Shown here in pieces: positions 1 through 12,497 of a DNA stretch of 64,000 nt. The notes below the pieces were generated by a model, which was given only the letters and a program-made list of their open reading frames with translations, made no database searches and had not been told where the DNA came from. The stretch spans positions 39,873,409-39,937,408 of the forward strand of contig NC_084830.1 in assembly GCF_033115175.1 (NCBI RefSeq). The letters are read 5' to 3'. The translations under genes were made by a program, and so were the position numbers. Source of the stretch: Lepus europaeus. Taxonomy: Eukaryota > Chordata > Mammalia > Lagomorpha > Leporidae. The first letter of the stretch is position 1. Each line of letters opens with the position of its first letter.

Positions 1-170
1 GTCTCCCATGCAGGTACAGGGGCAAAAGGATGTGGGCCATCTTCTACTGCTTTCCCAGGCCATAGCAGAGAGCTGGATCGAGTGGAGCAGCTGGGTCTTG
101 AACTGGCGTCCATATGGGATGCCAGCACTGGAGGCAGCAACTTTACCCACTACGCCACAGTGCTGGCCCC
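1..170 (-). mobile_element. C repeat SINE, tail side cut by window edge
   Basis: The segment reads ...GCAGAGAGCTGGAT... to GCCACAGTGCTGGCCCC, the reverse complement of a C-repeat head, so the element is on the minus strand. C repeats are lagomorph tRNA-derived retroposons moved by L1 machinery; their recurring landmarks used throughout are the GGGGCYGG head, the GCAGTGGARGATGGCCCAAGT middle, the GGGGAGTGAACCA end and an AAATAAAT tail. Confidence 0.95.
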
Positions 171-200
171 ATACTTTTTCCACTTTAAAATGCTAACGCA

Positions 201-520
201 GGGGCCGGTGCTATGGCATAACAGGTCAAGCCACCGCCTTTGACACCGGCATCCCATGTGGGTACCAGTTAGAGTCCTGGCTGCTCTACTTCCAATCCAG
301 CTCCCTGCTAATGTGACTGGTAGGGCATGGAGGGATGGCCCAAGCGCTTGGGCCCCTGCTTGGGGTGGGGAGGGGCACCTAGAGGAAGCTCCTGGCTCCT
401 GGCTTCTGCCTGGCCCAGTGTGGACCATTGAGACCATCTAGGGGGTGAACCAGAGGATGGAAGACTTCCCTCTCTGAGTAACTCTGCCTTTCAAATAAAT
501 AAAATAACGTTTTAAAAAAT
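201..520 (+). mobile_element. C repeat SINE, full length
   Basis: Head GGGGCCGGTGCTATGGC at 201 and tail AAATAAATAAAATAA near 505. It lies in CTHRC1 intron 1, opposite to the gene, about 30 bases from the previous minus-strand copy, giving a head-to-head pair. Confidence 0.95.
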
Positions 521-1834
521 AATAATCCGACACATGTTCAGTACCCTCAACAAATGTCTGTGGAGTGGATTAATTCCATGCGAAAGGAAGCGCCAATTTT
601 TCTACACCTCTGTTTTTTCATTGGCCACCAGGGGGCAGAGCTTGGTGGATGATTGAAAGAAAGGCTTTGAAAGATCCTATACAAAGAAGTTGCTTTATAG
701 GATCTGTTGAAACCTTCTAAATGACTCTGGGGGCCTTTTCTGTCAGCAAAACCAAACCCAAGCTACGGGATGCACCTGAGCCTGACTGCACAAAAGCTTC
801 ACCACGTTGGGTAGGGCTGTGGGCAACCGCAGGTCCTGTAAATCCCTGGACGGGAAAAAAATTGCTGGCTTTATGGGGAAAGGGGGTATTTTGTGTATCA
901 TAACCACACAGTCATAAAATGCTAACTGCACAAGAACCACATTCATTTGGTACAGTTTTAACAATTTAGACACTTAAAATAGAAGTGTAACCCTGAACAC
1001 ACAGTCTGCTTTTGTGGGGGCGAAATTATATAGCATATCACCAAAAAATGCTCTGTGATTTCTTTTTTCCGCCCAGTGCTTTTGAATCCAGCATAGGAGG
1101 AGCTGCAAGAGAGCTTGGCTTATTAGTTTAGGTTGGGACTGCAGCTTAACAACACGGAAAGCTCTTTAAAATCACAAGCTATACCTTCCTCCCGTCTCAA
1201 GTCTTGCAACATCTGTGAACGCCATTTGTGCGCAGATACTGGCTTAAGCTTTGAGGTTTATGGTATGCCAAGGACTATCCTGTGGGGAAGGGCTGGAGAT
1301 GTCGACCTCTGGGTTGCTTCCACAGATAAGCCCCTCAGAAAGCTGTTTGCTTGCTCTCCTGGAAACTCCCCTCCTTTTGTCTGTGTTGTTCGTACCTGGT
1401 GGCCACAGGCCAAGCCCCAGGTGGTTGTAAAGCCTGGGGACCTTGGAGGGTCGGTGCCTGGGGGCTGGGAGGAATGTTCGTTCTCCTTCCAGCCTTGAAC
1501 CCTCTCTGAACCATCCCCGGCTCCAGTGTGGTCGTCCAACAAAGTAAATTGCAACTCATACTCCCTGGGAAGATGACCCAGCGTGACTCAGTCCTCAAGT
1601 TACGGAGTGTTGGACAGATGCTTTGTGGGGCCGTCGCTCTCCTGCGGGCAGACGTGGCCACCGGCCCTGACAAAGGACACGTTGCATGGCCCGGACCCAG
1701 GCCCAGGAGATCAGCCAACCCAGGCCCCCACCCAAGCCCCTCAGTCTACCCCCATCACCACCCAATCCTCTCCATCTTTCCCAAGGGGACACTTGAAGCC
1801 AGCCATTCTTGGACGCCTCCCTGAACTTCGGGGC

Positions 1835-2510
<676 letters not shown>

Positions 2511-3795
2511 TTAAACTGCTTCCAGAGACAGCCCCCAAGGGCGGTTGATCCCTGGCCTGGGTTGGCAAGCCTTTGGGGAGTAGATGACATTTTGGGGGAC
2601 GGGGGTGAAGATTCTCAGATCATCAGATTCCCCCAGAGTCCCCTGACCCAAATGATCAATAAACTTTTTGTTAACAAAAGTGGGTTTCGAAAGGTTCGTG
2701 GAAAATCTGCATCATCTTTTAATTCCATTTTTTCACGAACTTTTTGAATTCCCCCTCGGCCCACATCCCAAGCACTAATGCTTTCTTACCTCTGGGACCA
2801 CGCAGGGCCTTGCGCGCATGCGTGTTCTTTGTCTTCTGGGCAACCCTGTGGAGATGGAGACCTCCTCTGCTCGCCCCATTCACAGCTGAGGGAAGTTAAT
2901 CCACACTCAGTGGTGAAGTTCACCTGTGGGTGTTCGTCCTGACCTCTGATATTCTAACCGCCTCTATCCTGCATTTGTCTTTTGTCTGCTCTGGAAGAAA
3001 GTGTCCTCGGAGAGCAGGTGACCCACCGGCTGGGCCAGGTGGGCGCAGGAGCCCCTGGCATCGCAGGCTGGAGTCAGGCAAACAGAAATCTTGCCGTAGC
3101 TGTAGCAACACGGAGGTCGGTCGCTGCTGAAGTCTGACTCAGCTCAGCAGGGGCTCATCAGAGAGGCAAGGAGCTGTCCCAGAGGTATAGTGACCACAGC
3201 TGGTGGGTAGTAGAGAGAAGCAGTAGACTCACCAGTCTCAGGCGATTCTAGGAGTGCTCACTCCTCGGCAAGTGCCTAAGTACAGCTATATTTAAATTTC
3301 ATCCCTGATTGTCGGAGGAAGCAAAAACCCAAACGAGTTCCAAAGCCAGGACTGGCTCTATGATTTGCCTTGCCACATGCCAAAAGAATGTGAAGGACTT
3401 TGTATATAAGAAGAATTGCAAACCGGTGTCGACAGAGCCATCAGCCAAGAGTGGGACCCTTCTAAGTGCCTGGCCTGGGTGACTGCACAGGTCACAGGTC
3501 TGTGAAACCAGCCCGGTATGGAGTGGATGCAGCCAACCCTCCATGTCACGGCAGTCTGGAGGCTGGAACCAAGAGCAGGAGCCCACCAGAGTTGGAATCT
3601 CCCCAGCTGCAGTTTCCGGAGCCGCCATCACACAGCGACTTCAGATGGTCCCTGTCTGTATATCAGGAGTCCACACTGGGGTTTCAGCAAAGACCTAATG
3701 TGGCATTAACATCCAGGCACTTTCAGGCTACACCTCCATGGATGTAATCAAATTACAAGGTAAGATGAGCAGGCCAGATATCATGAGCTATATTT
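2511..3795. other. Intergenic DNA upstream of CTHRC1
   Basis: This is mostly unique-looking sequence next to the CTHRC1 promoter. At 2650-2748 it holds a piece of the fold-back element described at 46386. The ORFs here do not resemble proteins I know. Confidence 0.6.
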
Positions 3796-4126
3796 ATTTT
3801 TTTTTAAGATTTATTTTATTTATTTGCAAGACAGAGTTACAGAGAGAGGTAGAGACAGAGAGAGAGGTCTTCCATCTGCTGGTTTGCTCCCCAGATGGCT
3901 GCAACGGCCAGAGCTGCACCAATCCGAATCCAGGAGCCAGGAGCTTCTTCCGGGTCTCCCACGCGGATGCAGGGGCCCAAGGACTTGGGCCATCTTCTAC
4001 TGCTTTCCTAGGCCCTAGCAGAGAGCTGGATCGGAAGAGGAACAGCAGGGACTAGAACCAGCGCCCGTATGGGATGCCGGTGCTTCAGGCTAGGGCTTTA
4101 GCCCACTGCACCACAGTGCCGGTCCC
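3796..4126 (-). mobile_element. C repeat SINE, full length
   Basis: The tail appears as TTTTTTTTTAAGATTTATTT at the left and the head as ACCACAGTGCCGGTCCC at the right. Confidence 0.95.
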
Positions 4127-4881
4127 ATGATCTATATTTAAAGATAACATAGAATAAGGGATAAGTGCTTTACAGCACACAGAGGACTTGCACGTACCCT
4201 GTCTCCCAGCCCTAAAGTTAGCCCAGAGTTGGCAATCATTTTAGAAACAGGCTAATTCAGTGCACATGTTTTATGATTGAAGCATGTAACTAAGGCAACT
4301 CAGAAACTTCCCAAAAGTCATGCAGCAAGTGTCAAAGCAGGGTTGAAGTGAGGTTGGAGAATTTTTAGTAATGCCCTCTTTGCATATTCTAGCCTTCCAC
4401 AGCCTTGCTAGTGGAAACTGAGGGAAGAATTGTTTATGTCTGAGACAGAGGTTGAAAGGCAAGCAAGAGGCTTTGGTGTCAGGTGTCATAAGGGCAGAAA
4501 GAGATTAAAATGAAAGGATCCCAACGAAAAGTTAAACCAGAGTCAGAAAGACTGGCCAGCAAGCTTCCCTTGGGAGGATGATGACTGGGTTTAACCAAGG
4601 AAGCTGTGCCCTTAAGTGACTCCATGTAATTTTGATCCATATACCCTGGTTTTACTCTTTAGGACCTCATATAGCAGGTGCACTCACTTCTTACCTTGGC
4701 AATCTCTTTTTTTTCCTGTTTGAAGCAGCACACCACCAAGTGGGACAGTCATGAAATTTGGAATTAGGAGACTGAATGTTATTACCACTACTCATTCTAC
4801 TACTGTCCATTCATTCATTTAAAACATTTATAGAGGTTCTGCTATGTGCTCAGCTTTGTTCAAGGCTACAGGATTTTTTTG
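4127..4881. other. Intergenic DNA, no feature recognised
   Basis: AT-rich sequence without a convincing exon or named repeat. Confidence 0.5.
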
Positions 4882-5012
4882 TTTTTTAAGATTTATTTTA
4901 TTGGGGCCGGCACTGTGGCACAGTGGGTTGACGCCCTGGCCTGAAAAATCTCTCTCTCTCCCATTCTATCTGTAACTCTTCCTTTCAAATAAAGTAAAAT
5001 AAATCTTTGAAA
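4882..5012 (+). mobile_element. C repeat with its centre deleted
   Basis: From 4903 there is a normal head (GGGGCCGGCACTGTGGCAC to GCCCTGGCCTGA), then directly the CT-rich end and AAATAAAGTAAAATAAATC tail, so about 200 internal bases are missing. It abuts a short T-run and AAGATTTATTTTATT (4882-4902) that looks like the tail of a minus-strand copy. Confidence 0.8.
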
Positions 5013-5149
5013 ACAGTTATTAGTACATAATATCTAGTACATTTTATAAAAATCATACCACTTTATATAACCACCACAGTATGTGAGGGCTGCCATCATT
5101 ATATCCTCATCAACCTTAAATCTATATGTATAAAGAAGTTCTGCTACAT

Positions 5150-5476
5150 TTTTAAAAGATTTATCTATTTATTTGAAAACAGAGTTACAAACAGAGAGAG
5201 AAAGGCAGACAGAGAGAGAGAGAAATCTTCTACCCACTGGTTCATTCCCCAAATGGCCACAAAGGCTGGAGCTGGGCCAATTGAAGCCAGGAGCTTCTCC
5301 TGGGTCTCCCACATGGGTGCAAGGGCCTAAGGATTTGGGCCATATTTAGCTGCTTTCCTAGGCTATTGGCAGGAGGCTGGATCAGAAGTGGAGCAGCCAG
5401 GATTCAAACCAGCACCCATATGGGATGCCGACACTGCAGGCGGTGGCTTTACTTGCTATACCACAGCGTTGACCTC
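5150..5476 (-). mobile_element. C repeat SINE, full length
   Basis: Tail side AAAAGATTTATCTATTTATT at about 5153; head side ACCACAGCGTTGACCTC at about 5476; AG-rich end at 5200-5222. Confidence 0.93.
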
Positions 5477-8269
5477 ATTCAGCTATTTTTAAAACTATGT
5501 TTATTTGCCATTCCCAAGTTTATTGACTATTTCCAAGTCTTCCAGCATTTCTGTTCAAGGTCTTTATACTTTGTATTTCATATAGGGTTATTAATGAATT
5601 TCTTATTTGTCATAAAAAACCCTTTAAAGATTGACTTTTTAAAAGTTAATATTTCCTCCTAGGGACATAATTTTTCCAAATCCTCATTTCTGTAAATCCT
5701 CTTTTATGTACCACTAAGTTTTAAAATTTTCTTTACTTTTCATAATTTTCTTATATATTTCTTATTGTGGCTATGACACATTTTGCTGCAACTGGAAATG
5801 GAACTCTGCCTCCCGAATATTACTCAATTACACTTTTATTTACTTTGTGACAAATTACCACAAACTTGGTGGCTTAGCATAATACAAATTTGCTATCTCA
5901 CAGCTTTTATGGATCAAAACTGTGTCCAACACAGCTAGCTAAGTCCTCTGCTCACACAAGGATATGGTGGCCAGTAGGGCATTCTTACCTGCAAGCTTGA
6001 CTAGGGGAAAAAATCCCCTTCCAAGCTCCCTTAGGTTGGCGGAAGAATTCATTTCCTATGGGTCATGACTGCTGTCCCCATTTGCTTGCTGTCTGTGATT
6101 TAGTTGTCATGCTCAGATAGAGGTTGGTCTTAGGTTTATCTGACATTTCAAATCTCTGACTTTGGGAAAGGTGACATTCCTTTTAAGGGATTACATAATT
6201 AAGTCAGGCCCACCCAGGATAACCTTCTTTCGATTAATTCCAAGTCAACTGATTAGGGATCTGAACGACATCTGTAAAATCCCTTCTGCCATGAAATGTA
6301 AAATAATTAGGAGAGTGACATAGATCATGTTTCCAGGTTCATCCACGCTCATACAGGGCTTCTACATAACGGGGTAGGGACCTTGGGGGCCATCTTGGAG
6401 TTCTGTCTATCCTGTATTGATTAGCTATGGCTACAAGTTTTGATTTTTATCACTTGCCTCATTGTAACAAAATATGTCACCAGGCTTAGTCCAAAAGATC
6501 AAATCAAGATGGTCAATAAATATTCCAATTATAATAGTGTTAGGAGTCAGCCACCAAAGTTTTACATTTTCTTTTCAGGGAAGCAAATACAAGCAGTTCT
6601 CAACTTTTAAAGTACCAAGAATTCACTATATTTCTCAATCACTCTCATACCAAGTGTACCCTTCAAGTATTAAGGAATGATGAACATTTCAGAATATCAT
6701 ATACTTAGTGCATGCCAGTCAACTACCTTTGAATAGCACTATTTGTCTACTTATTTGACAATTTTATATATTTTCTCTTATTGTTTCATTGAAAGGCAAA
6801 AAAAAAAAGAGAAAAGTGGTGTTACTAATGATAAGGGCTTATAAATAAACTTAGTATAGCTGAAACTGAGATACAAAGAAATTGGCTGGAAGTGCCAATT
6901 GTTTCAGATCCATGCGACCATCACTGGAATTAAGACAGAAGAAACTGCGTAGTTGGAGCAACGTAATCCGTGCTGGATTTAATGAAGATAATTTCATGCA
7001 GAAAATTGCTTTTCCAGATACTAGGGTGCTGAGGCCAACTAAATAGATATTGCAGGAAGGAGCTACCACCCTAGAGCTGAAGAACAAAAGGGAGGATCTC
7101 TCTGTGGGAGGTTCTAGAAACTTGAACTTGGAGGAAGGTCTGCCCCATCAGGATTCACGCATGTTGGTCTTTCAAATTCTCATCAGAGCAACAGGTGCAC
7201 AGGGGTTGAGTCACCAGCAGCGGAGGTGAGACCAGCCTTCTGGCACTGGTGCCTCTGAGAAGGTGTGGCACAGCTAGTGCTGGAAGTGCCAAGAGAAGCT
7301 TGAGGCCACAGCCTTGCAGCCCTCTGCCATTGGCTGAAGATGGGAGGAATCAGTGGTGAGAACTGAGTTTCTTTCCCTTACTTGTGCCTTCCTGCCTCTT
7401 TCTAGCCTTCAGTTGTCCAATCCTTAGACCATAACAGGAACTTGGCTGGCAAGGACCTCTGGGATATGTAGTTTTTAGCCTCCAAGTCCAGATGTGAGAG
7501 CACAGCGAAGGCTTAGAGATGAAAACAATAGAAAATCACTGTGGGATGACATCATAAAAATGAAAGAACATGTGAAAAATGAAGAAAACATTTCCAATAG
7601 TGTTTGGAAAAGGTGGAAAGTAACTAAGGAATGCTTTATTGTTCTGAGGTCAAGAAAGGAATTTTCTGTTGGACATTGCTGGCCTCTGTTCTTTCAGAAC
7701 CACGTTAATTTCTTTTGGTGACAGAATCCACTCTTAGAGTAAGGAACTTACTCTGTGAGAGTCAAATTGGGTTTGACCCACCCCCGTGGTGGTGGGGAAT
7801 ATTATCCAGGCCCAGCATTGGCTGCTAAGACCCCACTCGCTTGGCTATAGTAGTTGGGTCAGAGATGAGTGGATGGCTAACCCAGGCCAATCAGAATTCT
7901 CCCTGTAACCCCACACTCCTTTTTTTTTTTTTTTTTTTAACTATTCTCAGCAAATACTGTCTGTTTCTGCTGGCCTTGCTAAGCTGACAGAACATGAGTT
8001 GGGGACTGCCAGTTACTATTTTGTCTACCTCTGAAGAGATATGGAAAGAAGGAAGACAAAAAGCTCCTAAAAATAATTTGAACCTTCTCCTGGATACAGC
8101 TTGTGCTTTTTTCATTTATATGATTCAATAAATTGTTTTTTTCTTAAAGCAAATGAGTTGGTTTTACTTTTAAGATATTAGACTTTAATCTACATTTTTC
8201 ATAAGTACAGTATCTTCAAAGGAAATAGGATAAAGTACTTAAGAATGGTGACACTGGAATTTTTTTTTA
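5477..8269. other. Intergenic DNA with ancient repeat relics
   Basis: From 5845 to about 6440 the sequence (ACAAATTACCACAAACTTGGTGGCTTAGCA and downstream text) resembles a common old mammalian interspersed repeat whose family name I cannot fix by eye; a second partial start of similar type follows at 6416-6490. The rest, including 6690-8265, shows no exon I can support. A T-run at 7920-7938 may be the end of a retroposed piece. Confidence 0.45.
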
Positions 8270-8540
8270 AAAAAGATTTTATTTATTTATTTGAAAGGTA
8301 GAGTTACAGAGAGAGAGTAACAGAGAAAGGTCTTCTATCTGCTGGTTTACTCCCAAAATGGCCACAATTGCTGGGGCTTAACTGATCTGAAGCCAGGAGC
8401 CAGGAGCATCTTCTGTGTCTCCCACATGGGTACAGGGTCTCAAGTGCCTGGGCCATCTTTTACTGCTTTCCTAGGCAATAGCAGAGAGCTGGATCAGGAC
8501 TTGAACTGGCCTATTGTGCCCACAGTGCCACCCCCAACAC
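8270..8540 (-). mobile_element. C repeat SINE, slightly shortened
   Basis: Tail AAAGATTTTATTTATTTATT at 8272; the head region is degraded (CCACAGTGCCACCCCC) and part of the section before it is missing. Confidence 0.9.
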
Positions 8541-8712
8541 CAGAATTCTTGTTTAGAGCTCTTGGCTGAATTCTGATTCATCCACTCAATGAGCATGACT
8601 TTGGACAAGTAACTTAAAATCTATTTGAACCCCAGTTCTTCAAGTGGAGATAGCAGTAATACCCTTTCACAGCAATGAAGATCAATTGAAAGAATGTGGG
8701 CTTGCCACAGTA

Positions 8713-8804
8713 CCTGGTTTTAGAGAATGCTAGTATTATTTTTACTAGATAAATGGAGGATTCCATATAAAATGAAAGGAAGCCATGATTCATTGGATGG
8801 CACC
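8713..8804 (+). repeat. Dispersed direct repeat, copy A
   Basis: It shares CCTGGTTTTA, TTTTTACTAGATAA, GGATTCCAT, AATGAAAGGAAG and GGCACC, in order, with copy B at 11162-11252. The similarity is about 85-90 percent by eye and stops at both ends. Confidence 0.8.
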
Positions 8805-10826
8805 CAATTTATACATCAAGTGTATCATTCAGGGTCCAATGGGGAAATAGCAACTGCTCTGAGCAGTGGAGGTAATTTAATGTAAGAAACTGGCCACGCA
8901 CACAGGATACAAGCTGAATACAATACAGTTAGGCAACCCGAAGTTGACAATAGCTGTAAACAGCTACCATCCCTGAGCTGGAGACTCAAGGTATCCAGTC
9001 AAAGCTGGACCCATGTTGGACTCATCCACCGGAACTGAACCAGGAAAGAGAGGGAGCTGTTGCCAGAAGAACCACCTGCAGCAGATGAGTCACGGCCTGG
9101 CTTTCCTCCTAGGCTCACCCTCCGGTCTCTGACGGCCGCACCCAGCTGGAGAGCCCAAAATGGTGGCCTGGGGAAGAGCCTGCTGAAGTCAGAGCACAGC
9201 AGCGGAAGCAGGAAGAAAGGGCTTGAGGACCAACAGCACTGATCAGTCCTGAAGGGGCTCTGGATTCCTCCCTCTGCTGGCTCGGGCTCATGTGCACAGT
9301 CAGCCCTAAAAATCCAACCGCGGGCTAACTTCCTCTATTAACATCCACATTCGTTTATTTCTAAATACCTAGGCTACGAGGCTATTCAGATCAGTATTAA
9401 ACAGTCTACCACACCCTGTACAGATAGATGTCAAATACAGAGAACCTATGAGCTCATGAATGGTTGGAATTTTTATGGTTTTAAGAGAATACAACTTGAT
9501 AGAAAATTATAGAACCCAAATCAGTGATGAAAGATGCCCCAAAGTCCCTGACCTGTGATTATGGTTAGGACATTCTACACGCATCCTCTTATTTTTGCAT
9601 ATTTCTACAACTGGAAGCTGATATCCTTTGCAGGCCTGAGGGCAAGTGTTGGTCTGTTAGACCTGGAAGGAGGACATTTCATTTCTCTGGAATCACAGCA
9701 TGCTACATGCTTTCAACTTGGGTAGTCTTTCATTTCCTGTCAAATTTCTTCCTTTTTATTAAGTTACCCGAAGCTGTGCACGCTCTTCCCCTTTTCATTG
9801 TGCCCTGTGTACTGAGGTTTTTAAAATCAGCATCCTTAGAACAGACTCTGCATTGTACGGTTTGCTCAGAAAATTGCTCACCGTGGAGATCTGTGTTTGA
9901 AAATGGCCAAGATTAAAGACATTTCTGGGCAGTTCAGATGACTCTTTGCTGCCTGGGTGTCTCTATCAAGGTACAAAGAACTGCCTGTTTTGTGATAAAA
10001 GGAAGCCAAAGTAAGCAAGATTTTTGGAATTGCGTCTCAAAACGTTTAGGTTCATAAAATACATCCAGTTCTCCGATTTCCCTCCACAAACCTCCAACCC
10101 CACCAGCTAAATTATAGTCGCTTGTTCTTCCCTTCACTGGTACAGTTGTGATTGTTTTGTTGTAACTGGATTGAAACAAGCTTATAGTATTAAACTCCTC
10201 CATCAGGTCTTAGGGTTTTTTGGGAAATGACAAAGCAAGCAAACAGTTTCCTCTCTCTAAAAAAAGAATGCTAAGAAGTGACAAAATGGGAATTGACTGG
10301 TGACAGGAGAAAGATCAAGAGGTTTGGATGTAAAATAAGAAATGGATAACTGTTCAAAGGAAAAAAAAAACTGTTAATGGAATAATTAATTGTCAATTAT
10401 GGCACAGAAGTTACCGTTGATAATACTTGCCACTCACTCTGTAGAAAATTAAAATTAGGTTTAAGCAAACTCCCTTCCCATGGTTTGAAAACAATCCCTT
10501 TACCGTATCACCAGATACTGTAACAGGATTGTCATAACTATCAGAAACACCCTGTTACCACCTTTTCCTCCCAGCAGCTAAACCAATGTTTCCTATTATT
10601 GAGGTCACTCTTGACTCCCTGCTTTATTTGTGGATTTTATAAAAAGCCTGCTTCAAAATTTATAAATGCCCCAAAGCTGGAAGAGACAGCTAATACAATG
10701 CTCAAGCTGCTGGCACTAAAGACAGAAAAAACTACATGTGTGTGGCGGGGTGGGGGAGGGAGTGGTGAGTAGGGGGAAGGACAGGTTGCATACTGAATTA
10801 GTTACTTGTTAACTAATGCCTTGCTG

Positions 10827-10858
10827 TAAACAAAACAAAACAAAACAAAACAAAAAAC
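10827..10858. repeat. CAAAA pentanucleotide microsatellite
   Basis: Five to six consecutive CAAAA units. Confidence 0.9.
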
Positions 10859-11161
10859 CTGAAAATGAATAAGGAGAGAGAAAATTTCTAGCTTACCCAT
10901 TAAACAGACATAAGCTTCTACTGATCATAACCATACACAAATTTTCTTTTGGATTTTCGATGCACTGGATCAGATGCTGCTGGTAGTTGTAAGTGACTGT
11001 CCTGCTAGGATTGATAAGGGATGACATGGGGCTTGACCCTTACGTGGCTTCATTATGAAATCTCTTCAACAGGAAATGGAGTCCTTGGAATAGGCCTTAA
11101 TTTTTGAGGTGGTTGCTCCCTTGCTCCCAACAGGAAATCCGCATTTCTGTCCTATTCCTAC

Positions 11162-11252
11162 CCTGGTTTTATAGAATGCTATTTTTTATTTTTACTAGAT
11201 AAGCAGAGGATTCCATAAAATGAAAGGAAGTCACGATTCAATGGGTGGCACC
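11162..11252 (+). repeat. Dispersed direct repeat, copy B
   Basis: Same order of words as copy A, 2.4 kb away and in the same direction. Flanking sequence is unrelated. Confidence 0.8.
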
Positions 11253-12194
11253 TTTCTTTTAGGTAGAATTCTTTTAAGATGCAGGCTACAGCCTCAGCAT
11301 CTGTGCAACACGTCTACAGGAAGCTCTGCTTCAATCCTTTTAGGAACCTTTTGACCATGTATCAGGGTGATGGTTAGATTATTACACTCCTGGGCTAGCT
11401 CCTTGACACGCTGTCCCTCAAGCACTTATCCATGCACACATTCTGCATTTCTACTCTCACTGTAATTATATTATTCTGTATTTCACAATTATCAGGGCTG
11501 GAATGATAGAATGATCACCAAAAAACTAGAGTAATATTAGTGGCATTATAAACGCTATAAGAAACAAATACATTCTTAGATTTAAATGGCTCTGCACGTT
11601 TGAGAATATTGCTTGAGTCCTGTGGTTTAAGACCAAACTGGCAAATATGGCACAGGAATGTTTCATGGTGGAGTGAAATAATTGTGAAGAATAGAAACCA
11701 TCTCAAAAGAATCGGTTGCAAAATTGGAGAATAGTGGCTACGGAGAGGCAAGACAGAGTTATGTGCAGGGCTGCTCCAGAGGAGACTTGGTCTGCTGTAC
11801 TCAGGAGATCGGTATGCAGTTCACTGCGCTGATCTGCTGCATTCCTGGAGCTGCCAAGGAGGGAGGCGATCCTTTGGGGCCGATGCTTTCACTGAGGAAA
11901 AGTCCAGCTGCCCTGACCAGCAGGCAGGAGCCTAGGTACTGCCTGGATGGGCAGCGATGTCACTGTTTGGCCTCCTGTTTGGGGGTGGTTTGCATAGCGT
12001 AATTGCAGTGGATCACAGAAGACAAAGATTATGTTCTAACAACAGGATATAGATTGACAATATCTAGAATACCTGAAAATGAGCGTAGTAAGTGACACAT
12101 GACTGAAATCGGATGTCTACTCTAAAATCATGGGGCATGGCCAGTTTAAGAGTGACACAGCTGTGGAGGACAGACCCCAGGCTGAAGAAAGCAA

Positions 12195-12497
12195 GGCAGC
12201 TGGCACCGCGGCTCACTAGGCTAATTTTCTGCCTGTGGCACCAGCACTCCGGGTTCTAGTCCCGGTTGGGGCATCAGATTCTGTCCCGGTTGATCCTCTT
12301 CCAGTCCAGCTCTCTGCTGTGGCCCGGGAGGGCAGTGGAGGATGGCCCAAGTCCTTGGGCCCTGCACCTGCATGGGAGACCAGGAGGAAGCACCTCGCTG
12401 CTGGCTTCAGATCAGCATAGCTCCGGCCGCAGCGGCCATTAGGGGGGTGAGCCAATGGAAGGAAGACCTTTCTCTCTGTCTCTCTCACTGTCTAAGA
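12195..12497 (+). mobile_element. C repeat SINE, full length, low divergence
   Basis: Head GGCACCGCGGCTCACTAGG, B box GGTTCTAGTCCCGGTTGGG and ending in CT-rich sequence; the A tail is short. It belongs to the GC-rich, younger-looking subtype also seen at 15767, 16111, 18499, 21826, 46652 and 56489. Confidence 0.93.

Larger units (their letters stand above)
8541..12194. other. Intergenic DNA, mostly unique
   Basis: The longest SINE-free stretch of the intergenic region. It contains a pair of near-identical 90-bp segments (8713-8804 and 11162-11252), a CAAAA microsatellite (10827-10858) and, at about 8825-9240, old repeat-like text without a certain family. No coding exon is supported. Confidence 0.5.
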
